A stretch of 64,000 bases of DNA from Lytechinus variegatus (Eukaryota > Echinodermata > Echinoidea > Temnopleuroida > Toxopneustidae), in NCBI RefSeq assembly GCF_018143015.1, contig NC_054746.1:12887532-12951531 (forward strand), in the 5' to 3' direction. A model generated the notes under the pieces. The model worked only from the letters and a program-made list of their open reading frames with translations. It was not told the origin of the DNA and did no database searches. This document shows, one piece after another, positions 28,101 through 39,245 of this stretch; positions within the stretch are counted from its first letter, which is position 1; each line of letters opens with the position of its first letter. The translations under genes were made by a program, and so were the position numbers.

Positions 28101-28706
28101 TTAAAGGTCAAGTTCACCTCTTAAAAGTGTTGATTTTAATCAATAGAGAAAAATCAGACAAGCATAATGCTGAAAATTTCATCAAAATCAGATGTAAATG
28201 AAAAAAGTTATGAAATTTTTAAGTTTTGCTTATTTTTCTCAAAATAGTTATATGCACAATTTAGTCACATTAATGAGGGAATCGATGACGTCCCTCACTC
28301 AAATAAAAAAAACAACTCACGATTTCTTTTGTTTTTAATCGTTTGAATTATACAATATTTCATTTTTTTACAATATGGACCAACTTGACTGAAACATATC
28401 ATGATAAACAATGGTAATTCCACATGTTCAGGGAGAAATAAAACTTTGTATCACAGGACAGTGAGGAGAAAATCAGAATATATCATATTTCACATAACAA
28501 AATCCAAAAGAAAAAGTGAGTGAGTGATGTCATCACTTCCGTCATTTGCATACCGACCAGGATGTGCATAATTATAACTATTATGTGAAATTAAGCGAAA
28601 CTTAGAAATGTCATAACTTTCTTTGATGAGATTTTCAGTGTTATGCTCAGTGGATTTTTCTCCTTTTATTCAAATCGACATTTTTGGGGATGGACTTGTC
28701 CTTTAA
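28101..28706. mobile_element. Long fold-back element, TTAAAGG ends, copy 2
   Basis: Starts TTAAAGGTCAAGTTCACCTC and ends GGGGATGGACTTGTCCTTTAA, matching the element at 21365-21968. Inner arms share AATAGAGAAAAATCAGACAA and the inverted counterpart near 28650. A related decayed piece may continue to 29446, which ends GGAGTAACCCTTTAA. Confidence 0.8.
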
Positions 28707-29691
28707 ATATCCTTTAGCTTTCTCCCCTTCTAAATATTATATATTGCACATTTAAAAAAGAAACCATATAAAATGAGCAATATATCACTAGTGCATGCTC
28801 TACGGAAAGGTCGTTGGTTCGAATCCCAATCTCTACTCAAAATCTTTCATTAGAAGAAGGTCACCATTTTTCGACTTCAAATGTTGAAAAGATGAAAAAT
28901 CAGACCCCCAAAATAAACCCCAAAAACACACACATATTAAAAGGACATGGAATAAAAACTAATGACATTTCAAAGATTTGCATTATTTTGATGAAATAGT
29001 TCTACAGTATACATGTCTTCATGAAAACTCAATGAATTGATGCAATTTTCCCACTTCTTTTGTATTTTCTTACATGAAATTGTGTTTATTCAAATTTTGT
29101 CCTCCAAGAATTAGAAATATTAGATTTACAACTGATTTAATGCGTTAGATATTCAAGCTGCAATTTATTTTTGTTGTAGGGGAGACATATCACACAAACA
29201 TTTATGACAATAGGAAATAATGATGATGTAAAACAGGAAAAATAACAGTGGTGAGATGACATCATCAGCCCACCTGATGAATATTCACGACGACGTGATA
29301 TAACTGTTTTCACAAAATATTGCATCATTTTAAAATTCAATAGATTCATTATTTGTTTTCAGATTTTGACTGAATTTCCAGCATTTTGCTCAGTGAAGGT
29401 TACTTTATTTGATTAAATGTGATATCAGCCCGGAGTAACCCTTTAACTCTTAGACATTGAGCGTTTTACTACTTTATATTCAAAGATACACACGTATGTT
29501 CCAAGCATACTTTAACTACTTTGCGGATTCTATGCAATCTGTTTTGACATGGTGGTGTCATACATTTAAATATTTCCCAACAGATACAAACATTCAGATA
29601 AAATAGACTAAATTAGGGGGATACCTGGCAATGATATGACACCGTTGGGGAAAGGTTTATGTGTCCGACGAAAATTAAGGTAAACTCGGAT

Positions 29692-29853
29692 TTACTTTGA
29701 AACAGCCCCCGTTAGTCTCTGTCTGCCCCTTCTTCTTCCAACAAGGAAAAACTGTTCATCGTCGTCATCATTATTATCGACTTCTTTTTGGATCTGTAAC
29801 CTGATTCGTGCCAGTTCTTCTTCCAGTTTTGGCTTGGTTTGCAATAGCTTCTT
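29692..29853 (-). CDS. SAMD9-like gene terminal exon, coiled-coil tail
   Basis: This exon follows a CCTGTACAG acceptor and is in frame (phase 0) with the 30621 donor. It encodes 53 residues: a Lys/Glu-rich helix (LLQTKPKLEEELARIRLQI), an Asp-rich run and a basic end (GRRRGRQRL), then TAA. The helix continues the coiled coil ending the large exon. It is supported by splice signals and sequence character rather than homology. Confidence 0.65.
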   Translation of the reverse strand, partial: KKLLQTKPKLEEELARIRLQIQKEVDNNDDDDEQFFLVGRRRGRQRLTGAVSK

Positions 29854-32800
29854 CTGTACAGGATTCAATGACCAAATACAAAAGAAATAAGAAGTTGGTG
29901 AAATTAGAATTCTGAAGTTGTTTGGGTTATTCTTAAAACATCGTTTGTAATTATGTTGGGGATTTTTTTATTTTTCAATGGATGATACCAAAAAGACATT
30001 TTTGTTAATGATTCAGCGGAAACAGAGTGGACATAACCGAACGCAGAACAATCAATAGTTCGAGATTACTAAATTCAGACTGCTGCTTCCATAGTGCCCA
30101 TTGTTTTTCTGGAGCAAAGCATGTTTTATACTTTAGACACAAAGGTCAGTGTTCGCTCAAGCATGAATAACAATTTGCGTTTTTACCAAAAATGTAACTT
30201 TTGTAAGCACTGTAAAGTTCCATTTTATTCAGCTGCTGCTTCTGATTCTGTAATAGTGTATCATTCATAGTTAAATACCAACATAGTAAGGCCCAAACTT
30301 CAAAGCGACTTTATTTAAGGTCTACATGTGATTTGCGGCTAATAGTTTTTTGCATGCCAGACAGACAGATTTCTTTCCAAAAGATAATACGAAAAAAATC
30401 TTTAAAACAATATACCCCAAGTTTTGTTCTTTTAAGATCTTTAATCAGGGGAAGACACCAGTTTAAGAACATTTTCAACAAATAAAAAATTATATAGTTG
30501 GTATCAACAGAGACATACGGTATGCACATTAAATTCTCTTTATTTCGAAAACAAAAACTGTCCACACATTTGCAACGTAGAATCTACTTGTTAAACAACA
30601 TTACTAAACATATTACTTACATCTTCAGGTGTAAGTTGCTGCCTGTTTCTCCTCTTCTTTGACATGTAGTCTATTTCTTCTAGTTTGTATACAAGGTCAC
30701 TTTCTTTCTTTTGCAGTTGACTGAGCTGACCAATTAGATATCCTGGGAATGTTTCCCGATAGTCCTTTACCTGCACTGGGGTTGGGTTTCTATCCCTCTC
30801 TGAGTCTGAGACGTCATGCGCTACTGGTCCAGCGAAGTTGAATCCGAGGTAAAATGTCACCCTCTCATGACTAGGTTGATTCTGCCATCTAGAAGAAAGT
30901 TTGATATAGATCTGTTCTTTGGCCGGTGTTCGAAATACTAATCTTTCTCTATCGAGGATAGTACCTTGTAGACGTATCAATCGGTCAGTGACTTCCTTCC
31001 TCATCCAAAACCTGTGTTTTTCTCCTTCTAGTGTGGACTGCGATGCGTGGAACATGTTGACGTGAACAAATGCCTGCAAGCCTTCTCCATTCGTCAACAA
31101 GAAATGAGTGAGAGGTTTTCGCACAATTGTCTGGTGACGTGGAAGAGACCTGTCATAGGCATTCTGCATTCCACGCTTCTGTGGATCATTGTGTTGTAAA
31201 TCGTTCCATTTCCCTCGTAATTGTACAACAGCCTTCTCTGTTGACACCTTAACGCTCCTGTATCCCGCTGGCAAGTTACCTCTTGGCCAGGCCAGCATCA
31301 TCGTGAAGAAGGCCCCATATAGACCGTTGCTCACTTCGTTTAGTTTCTCTACTTGTCTGATAACAGTGTCATAGTCAATATTTTCATCAAGATATGACAA
31401 AGCAAATGATATACACACTAAAATCTTGAGATCGAATGCATTCTTAGATTTAATTGCAATCAGTATTTCTTGTACTTTCTTGAGGTATTTCATCTTACCA
31501 TTTTGAGCTAATTTGAAAATGGCATTGAAGGAATCAGCTTTCATCGCTTTTACCTGTGCTCTTCTCCATGAACTCATAGAATCGGGATTTTCTTGAACGG
31601 ATCGCGGAGGATGTTGTTCGTTGTCAACTGTGAAGAATCTGAGATAATCTTCACAAAACCTGACGAGCTCGTCATTCCTCATCTTTACTTCATCTTGTGA
31701 GTCTTGCTTTGTTCTAGTTATTCCCCTGCTATACGTCAAGAGATCACTAACATGATCAAGGGTAACCTCTGTTCTTTTCTGCACAGCCTTGAGGTGTTGT
31801 CGACGATCATTCCACAATTTACCTAATCCTGATATGTCCTCATCAGTAAGAAAGAAATCTTTCATTTTTTGCATTCCATTTGATCGACAGAAAGGTGCAA
31901 TGCGTTGCTCCATTATATGCAGAAAAGTGAAAATAACTTTGAGCTCACCGCTGTAGGCAGCATAGTTTGAACCCAGGCTGGGTTCTAGATTTTGTAGATC
32001 CTGGCATGTTCTGAAGAAATTCATTCCATCATCGAGAAGAGACAGTAGATTCCGGATTTTGTCAGTGTCGTGAAGAGGCTCAGTATTCTTCTTCAATTTC
32101 TTCATCTCTGCAAGTACTATGCGGCCTTTTGTATCCCAAAAGAAGGGGCGATTCTGGCATTTCACTGCCATTTCTGCATATCGTTGCGCCTCAACGAGGT
32201 TGTTTTCGGATTTGTACAGGCGAGCTAATTGCTGTGCTATATGCCCGTCCTTGAATTTCTCCGAAGCTTCCTGGAGAATTAAGAATGCCATCTTCTTGTC
32301 CTCAGTAAGAAGATGTTCAACGAAAGGGGAGAACATGTCTCCTTGTTTGCGGCGTACCAATAACTCATGTATCTTGTATATCATATACTTACTCGTATAC
32401 GCTCTTGAATCAAGAATGCGAGATTCATTCATTAGTTCCCTGAAAATATTTCCAATCGTCTGACCGCTATCCTCTAAGAGCTGTGAAACAACCTCAGTTG
32501 CTAGGATATGGTTCACGAGCTTAATCGCCTTAGTAGGACCATTCCTGGTGTAGACTTTCGTCTGGATAAGAAGTAAGCACAACGCCTTTGAAAGCAGATT
32601 TTCCCACGGTACATATTCCATCGTTGATCTTCCACGAGATGATCGTCTTTTTTTACTTGTACCCATGAATTCATCACAGCACGAGACAGGCATCCCGAAA
32701 TCTTCTATGAATTTGTTGAGGACGGCGATGTATTTGAGTAGCATAGATTCATAGCCCGTCACTTCACATAAGATATTCGATACGATTCTAGTAATGTAGT

Positions 32801-35800
32801 CTGGATTGCACTCTTCTTTCATCACCATAAAACCGATTAACTTCTCTGGACTCTGACTGTATTCGTCTTCGTATGATTTGAATTTTTCTTCAAACCATGA
32901 ATGCTCACACTTGTTTAACTTATGCCTCAAGACAACAGAGTTTACCCCATTATTCAGAGCCACCAATTCTGGATCAGAGGTTCTTTTGCAATGCAAGATA
33001 ATGCAAGACAGACATCCGTAGTCGTTGGTTGCTGTTTCAAGCTGTACTATTAGGTCCATAACTTCTGCATCATCCATATCATCCAACAACACAAGGACAG
33101 GAGGGATTTCGTCCTTTGAACCATAGCCAAACTTCCGTACTTCAAGAATTTCTTCAACTGTAGCCATTATGACCCTTTTTACAGCGATGCATCGAAGTTT
33201 CCGATGAAAATCCCAAAGGACCTGCTTTGAAGTGGTACTGGCACCCGAACCTGGTTCATGAAAGATAGTTATAGTTACTACTGAGTTTGAACCATCACTA
33301 ATATTTGATGGCTTCAACTTTTCTTTGACTACTTTGTTCAATGACTTGCTGGCTTCTCGTCTAAGAACCTGATTATAACCACCCTTCCGAGTACTGTCTT
33401 CACTCAGATGAAAGTTCCACCAAGAAACTTCATTTCCCTGGTAGAAAGCCAGTTCCTGATCAGAAACAAATTTCTGAAACCCAGGACTACTTTCATTCAT
33501 AGCCGTGTTTTCACACTCATTTCGGGGGAGAACCTCAATGTTCAGCCACTTGGATCTGATCTTGTCTGGGAGAATGCACGATTTACCAGTGGAAAACGGT
33601 AACTCAAATGGAACAATGGCTACTTGTCCATATTGCTTCTTGATATAGTCATTGATTCTCTTCCAGTCTTTGCAAATAAAGCTACGTTTGTCAAGTTGAT
33701 CCCTTGGAAGCCACTTTTTAACTTCATCTGCCCAACTCTCATATAGCTCCCGATTTTCTGCAATAAATGTGAATGTTCCGCTTCCTTGCAGTGAAGACTG
33801 AAATTTCTTGAATATGTCACTCATTATCTGTATGTTATCATGAGATAGGATGAGGAAAACAATGACAGCCCTCTCTTTTGGTATTGCAGTGGTTGCAAAG
33901 AAGTCTACAGCACGATCAACGTCAGCGCCATACTTCTCATTCCAGTCACATTCAAGACTAGGATTCTGAAGGTCTTCAAGATCCTCTCGTCCATTGGCAA
34001 ATATCCATGAAGGAACATCATTGAATTCCATTTCTTCTGTCGAAGTTTCTGAGTGAAATATCTTAGGAAGGAGTAATTTTATTTCTCTCTTCTTTTTAAT
34101 CATCGAACAGATGCCGTTCACGAATGATTTGGCATTGCAGTCAAATACTGCGTTCCAGTTCACCACAGACAGGAAGTCTAAATTCTCTTGAAGACTTTCC
34201 AGGTCACTTATTTTAGAACCACCTAGCATCGGTTTATTCAAAACAAGGATGGGATGGAAGGAACTATCGAGGGATCCATTCTCATTACCAGTAAGAAGAA
34301 AGCGCAACTTCGCCTCTTCTGCCGACTCTTCCTCTTTACTAAGTGGCAGGCATTGGGAGCTTTCTTGTCCCACACTTGTCATTGTTTCTGTAAGTTGAAC
34401 CCCTTGATTCTGTTTACAATCCAGCTTTCTTTTAGTTGGGTGCTCTCCTGCTGATCCTTCTTTCTCTACACAAATCCCTTTGCTTTGTTCATTCTCATCT
34501 TCCCCAGTTGCGCCAGTGCTTCCTTCTGCAGGAATGCGGGTTATCACGCCATCGTCTCGCGCTTTTGCCATTAATTCTTTCGATTTTTCTTCGGGTGTGA
34601 ATTGGAGATGGCCAATACCATCTTGAACTTTCTCCGGTCCTCTCAAAATCTGCTGCGTATCGACCAATGAGGCAATCCCGGTTTTGTTAGCGCTTTCTCC
34701 AGCTTTAGATCCATGGGTTGTTGTAGCATCTGTATCTTGTGTAAGTGTATCCTTTTCTTGAGACTTTTGTTTCTCACCATTGCTTCCATCTGATGTAGTT
34801 GAAGAGGCATCCTCGGTTTTCAAGCGGTCATTCCGAGCATAGATTATTCGTCGCATCATGCCCGTAGACAACTGAAAATCTTCTTTGAGATCACGACCGT
34901 CATATCTTTTTAACAACTTGCCATCTATACCCTCCTCTTCCAGTTTTTCAGCAATGCTTAGAGGTATGTCTTTATTCTGAACCAACCAGTTCTTTATGTC
35001 CGCGGGTGTCATCTCATGAAGTCTTTTGAAGGTTGTAACATCCGAACCTAAAATAAACACTTATTGAAAACAAGTGTGATTATTGAAAGCATATATATAA
35101 CAATTCATATTTTATGCTTAGAAAATCAATGCCTTGATGATGCTTAGCATGTCATGTTCATGATAATATCATTACTTATCTATTCTTTATCTTTATTATA
35201 CTCATCAATATCTCTCTCCCAAACTTGCCTTCCTATATATAAATGTTTCTTGCTTTCAGCTGATACTGGCATGATCAGAATTTGATATTTGTTACCCTGT
35301 TGAGAAACTATGCACACTTCAGTCTTAACACTCCATGAATGTTAAATTATCATTGTATAAATTGTGCGTTTCAAATAGTATTTCATTGTGCCATGATGTC
35401 GGAAAAACATTGTTCACACGCAATGATTAACTCAAAATTGAAAACAATAGGGTGGTATTATGATTATTCTGAACTAGAATTTTAAACCATACTTCTGTGT
35501 AATGCTGTGCTTGGTAATGTTTCTTCCATATTCGTTGCAATTATATTTCAATCATTTAAAGGTCATAACATTTGTTTTTATTTTCATATTCTTCCCATTG
35601 CACGACTCAATTTATTGTTTTGTTGCAGCAGGATAAGAATATTTTTTCATTGGTGAATGTGTTGACAACTGGCACCAATAAAAGTGTGGTCTAAGTAAAC
35701 CCAGGTTTAACTAAACCATGGCTATCAGAATACTACCAAATATGTTTAATAGGTTTTTTTAATCTGCGCAAGCTTATTATAACTAGATAGAATAAGTTGG

Positions 35801-38030
35801 TGAGTTAAAAGCAACTTATAACTAATGATAACTGAGTGAAATGTCTATATAAATTATCACGAACCCTCAGCTGATGTGTCATCTGTACGCAAGAACGTTT
35901 TCAGCTCCAGCCTTAGTCTGAGTTTCATTCCAGCAGCTTCTTCTAGTTCTCGAGTAACTAGGAGATTTGTCAAGCCTTGGAAGAAGGTGCTGTCACGGTC
36001 GTTACAGGCTTGAGTGAAGGCATCCCTGTTGGGCCCAACCTTGACACGAACGAAGAAATGGACGGAGTCGAACCGAACCTTACTGAGAAGGGCGCCTTGT
36101 TGTTCAAAGAGGGACATTAATTTGGCGCAATAATCTCTGTTCTCTTTCCATTTTTCCACATTGTGCCAGTTCGCGTAAACACTCTGCAGGTGTTTGAGGA
36201 TGCTAGGATCAGCTTCAGAAGTAGCATCAGCATCAACCTCTCCCGTTGTTGCAGAATCTGGTAAAGGCTCGATTCCTGCTTCCACTTTCACTTCTAAAAA
36301 AAAAAAAGAGAGAAACGATTTTTGATTTTGAATAATCAAGATGCTTATCTGAATTTAAAGAATATGTAAATTTGTCTTCTCTCACTGGAAGAATGACAAA
36401 CTATATACATGATTTTATAAAGGCAAGTGCAGCAATATGCAAACATGGATACAGATGTAAATATTATGTAAACATAGTGCACAATCTTGTTCAGAAAAAA
36501 ACTGTGAAAAAAATATTTTCATCCCTGTCCAGAATGAGAGAAAACAAATGAGAGAGAGAGAGAGAAAGATGGGAAAAGGTAGGAAAAGAAAAAGAGGAAG
36601 AGAGGAAGAGATCGAGATATCGATATGAGCTATACAGAACCTAGTACATCTGATAGATTCCATAACTAATGATAGAGCTAATCTCCATCAAACGACAAAA
36701 AACACACTCACCCTCGCATCTTGTAGATCCCCCATGTTCATCAGGAGTATTGACATGGTGATAAACATCTCCAATATGGAAAGTGTTTACATCGCCAACA
36801 TTGATTGTGGCATTTTTCATAAAAATTAAAGTCTTCCCATCAACCACGACGATGGAAGATTCATCTGAAAGATAAAAAAGTTAATACAAAGGGAATGCCT
36901 CTGGCCGTCTCACCTGCATCACACGGTTCAATATAGCAGCAGTGCTGACTTTGAAAACTACTCTAACTTGCACAAGATGTTCAGTGATACATGGTTGCTC
37001 TTATGTCCAAGATTCATGAATCAGATCCATAAACTTTCAAAGTTATGATGGTAATTCAACAGTTACACCCAATTCGGCCAAAGTTCATTGACCTTTGACC
37101 TTGGTCATGTGACCTGAAATGCGCGCAGGATGTTCAGTGATACTTGATTACTCTAATGTCCAAGTTTAACGAACTAGACCAATAAATTTTCAAAGTTATG
37201 ATGGTAATTCAACAGATACCCCAAATCGGCCAAAGTTCATTGACCCTAAATGACCTTTGACCTTGGTCATGTGACATAAAACTCACGCAGGATGTTCAGT
37301 GATAATTGATTAACCTTATGTCCAAGTTTCATGAACTAGGTCCATATATTTTCTAAGTTATGATGACATTTCAAAAACTTAACCTCAGGTTAAGATTTGA
37401 TGTTGACGCCGCCGCCGCCGTCGGAAAAGCGGCGCCTATAGTCTCACTCTGCTACGCAGGTGAGACAAAAACCATGACAACTTGATGGGTTGATTAGACA
37501 AAATTAGTGATAAAAATAATCCAAGGTTACAGTCCAGGTTACAGATGCCTCATATTTTTAGTTCGACCCCAATAATGTAAATTTAACACAGCTTTCTCAG
37601 CAAGCTATACATCTAGTTACAGTAAATGGTGATAAAATGCATCGTAGATTTCGTCACTGTAACGGTAGAAGTGTCTGTTTTCAGATGTCGGGAGAAGATC
37701 CGACATCTGTCTAGAATATCTTGCTTGTTTTTCATTTTTTTCAGCGCTGCACCAGAATCGTTAAGCACTTTTTCCTTAAATACTTTGATGGCCATAAATT
37801 CTGTTCGAACACATCGTTCCCACTCTATTTAAGCAAGAAATTTTCAGGCATATTCGTACCCCGTGAAAGTCAGGCTCTGACCCTCTTTCGGAAATTCAAA
37901 TACCTGATGGAGCTGCATCTGAAGGGGGAGCAGGAGCATGATGAGATGAATGGGGTACACTTGTCTCCTTGGATGAAGGCTGTGGATCAGACGCTCGTCC
38001 CGACTTCTTCCGATTTTTTTTCCTTCCCAT
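29692..38030 (-). CDS. SAMD9/SAMD9L-like protein with RHIM-like N-terminal extension, 6 exons
   Basis: Vertebrate SAMD9/SAMD9L are cytosolic interferon-linked antiviral and growth-restricting proteins. Coding exons: 38030-37904, 37824-37621, 36864-36712, 36293-35865, 35047-30621, 29853-29692; all junctions are GT-AG and phases agree throughout, giving about 1,833 residues. Order: basic Met-Gly-Arg-Lys start, unrecognised helical region 43-110, RHIM-like motif near 131-141, a domain near 190-300, SAM near 318-378, acidic low-complexity linker near 380-560, SIR2-like region (SWIFANGREDL, VIVFLILS), conserved YQGNEVSWWNFHLSED, P-loop EPGSGASTT near 902-910, Walker-B-like VLVLLDDMDD near 955-964, helical repeats, and C-terminal FYLGFNFAGPVAHDV. 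The last three blocks match human SAMD9 closely. The first exon follows a pyrimidine-rich acceptor, so a 5' UTR exon lies further upstream. Family assignment is firm; function in this animal is inferred. Confidence 0.88.
30621..35047 (-). CDS. Large SAMD9-like exon: SAM, SIR2-like, NTPase, helical repeats, OB-like
   Basis: A single 4,427-base exon holds almost the whole SAMD9 core, as the main SAMD9 coding exon does in vertebrates. It starts in phase 1 after a TTTTAG acceptor. Near the end, GAAGAT is followed by a strong GTAAGT donor. If that donor is not used, the frame continues about ten codons and stops near 30593, giving an alternative short C-terminus. The NTPase loop has Gly-Ser-Gly-Ala-Ser-Thr-Thr without the usual Lys, which agrees with human SAMD9 (Pro-Gly-Cys-Gly-Gly-Thr-Thr). 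Confidence 0.93.
35865..36293 (-). CDS. SAMD9-like gene exon 4, possible TRADD-N-like domain
   Basis: This exon encodes about 142 residues of the N-terminal extension. After an acidic stretch comes a predicted alpha/beta segment with VHFFVRVKVG, LTNLLVTREL and MKLRLRLELKTFL. The order of a strand, a short helix, an 'LVT-E-L' turn and a closing hydrophobic strand recalls the TRADD-N-type domain of metazoan STAND and death-fold proteins. The similarity was judged by eye and is weak, so the domain name is tentative. The donor (AGG then GTTCGT) is weak, but phase and downstream frame agree. Confidence 0.7.
36712..36864 (-). CDS. SAMD9-like gene exon 3 with RHIM-like motif
   Basis: This 153-base exon starts and ends in phase 1 between a TTTCAG acceptor and a GTGAGTG donor. 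It encodes a hydrophobic strand (SSIVVVDGKTLIFMK) followed by INVGDVNTFHIGDV at 36764-36805. The core I-N-V-G-x-x-N-x-F fits the RHIM consensus [IV]-Q-[IVL]-G-x-x-N-x-[MLI], with Asn for Gln and Phe at the last site. That RHIMs form signalling amyloids is established; that this one does is inference. Confidence 0.75.
36890..37467 (+). repeat. DR1-carrying repeat element, copy 3
   Basis: Begins GGCCGTCTCACCTGCATCAC and ends CTACGCAGGTGAGAC, with about three subunits. Perfect TGACCTTTGACCT occurs at 37089 and 37251. It lies in the SAMD9-like gene intron between exons 2 and 3. Confidence 0.85.
37621..38030 (-). CDS. SAMD9-like gene exons 1 and 2, N-terminal region
   Basis: Exon 1 (38030-37904) starts with ATG immediately after a CTCTCTCTCT...CACAG acceptor and encodes a basic start followed by a Ser/Pro/His-rich stretch. 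Exon 2 (37824-37621) encodes a helical, Lys-rich region beginning EWERCVRTEFMAIKVFKEKV and joins exon 3 in phase through a GTAACT donor. I recognise no family here. Phase consistency over both junctions and codon character support it. A repeat copy fills the next intron. Confidence 0.6.
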
Positions 38031-38089
38031 CTGTGCATTAAAGAGAGAGAGAGAGAGATGTTGCTTGAAAATGGGGTGTATGAAAACCT

Positions 38090-38830
38090 AACCAAGTGGA
38101 GCGCCTCTGGCAGTCTCACCCGCATCGCGTGATTCAATATAGAAGCAGTGATGACCGTGAAAACTACTATAAAATAATTATTCACAAAAAACACCATTCA
38201 TATCATGATCCAATACTATACGTTCACTGACAATAAATTACATTTGACCTTCGTCATGCTACCTAAGACTTGTCAGTGATACTCGCTTACCCCTATATCC
38301 ACATTTTAAAAACTATATCTATAAATTTTGAAAGATATGACAGCAATCTAATAATAACCTCCAAATGGCCAAAGTTCAATGACCTTAAATGACCTTTGAC
38401 TTTGGTAATGTGACCTGAAACTCGAATGAGATTTCCAGTGATACTTGATTACTCTATATCCAAGTTCCATGAACTTTCAAAGTTATGATGGTAATTCATT
38501 AACAGATATCCCCAACATGGCCAAAGTTCATTGACCTATGACCTTGGTCATGTGACCTGAAATTCGCAAAGGATGTTCAGTGATACTCGATTACTCTTAT
38601 GTCCATGTTTCATGAATCAGATCCATAAACTGATAAATTATGATGGTAATTCAACAAATACCCCCAACTTGGTCAAAGTTCGTTGACCCTTTATGACCTT
38701 TGATCTTGATCATGTGACCTGAAACCAGAGAGATGTATATATCTCTATGCATGAAATTCACACAGGATGTTCAGTGATACTTGATTACTCTTATGTCCAT
38801 ATTTCATGAATCAGATCCATCCTATACATG
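38090..38830 (+). repeat. DR1-type repeat element, copy 4, upstream of the SAMD9-like gene
   Basis: Starts GGAGCGCCTCTGGCAGTCTC immediately upstream of the SAMD9-like first coding exon; about four subunits. The DR1 motif is imperfect here (TGACCTTTGACTT, TGACCTATGACCT, TGACCTTTGATCT). The GC-rich 3' end is missing. Confidence 0.75.
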
Positions 38831-39245
38831 ATTTATCACTTTTCCCATTATTTTGTCCCCTGCTTCTCATACCTCGGTTCCTTGTATGTATATTTGCTTA
38901 ATTTAGTATGTTTAATTTGCAGTTCCAACTACTCTTAGATTATTAAAATATTAACTGTGCGTTATGCAACTATTCATGGATCAGCGAAAATTTATTATGT
39001 GATTGGTCTTTTTCAAATGAATATTCATCCTGCTCCAGCCGTGGGTGTCGATCCGCAGGGACCTGGGAACGATGTTTTGGGCGAGGGTGCTGATAAGTTA
39101 CATACAAACAGAAAAATAAATGGTTTTCACTCCAAATTGAAGGTCGTTTTAAATATTTATTATTTAACTTAAAAAACCCCAAAGATATAAGGTCCCGAAT
39201 GTGTGTGACATGTTATCAAAACATGTAATATAAAATATGTTATTA

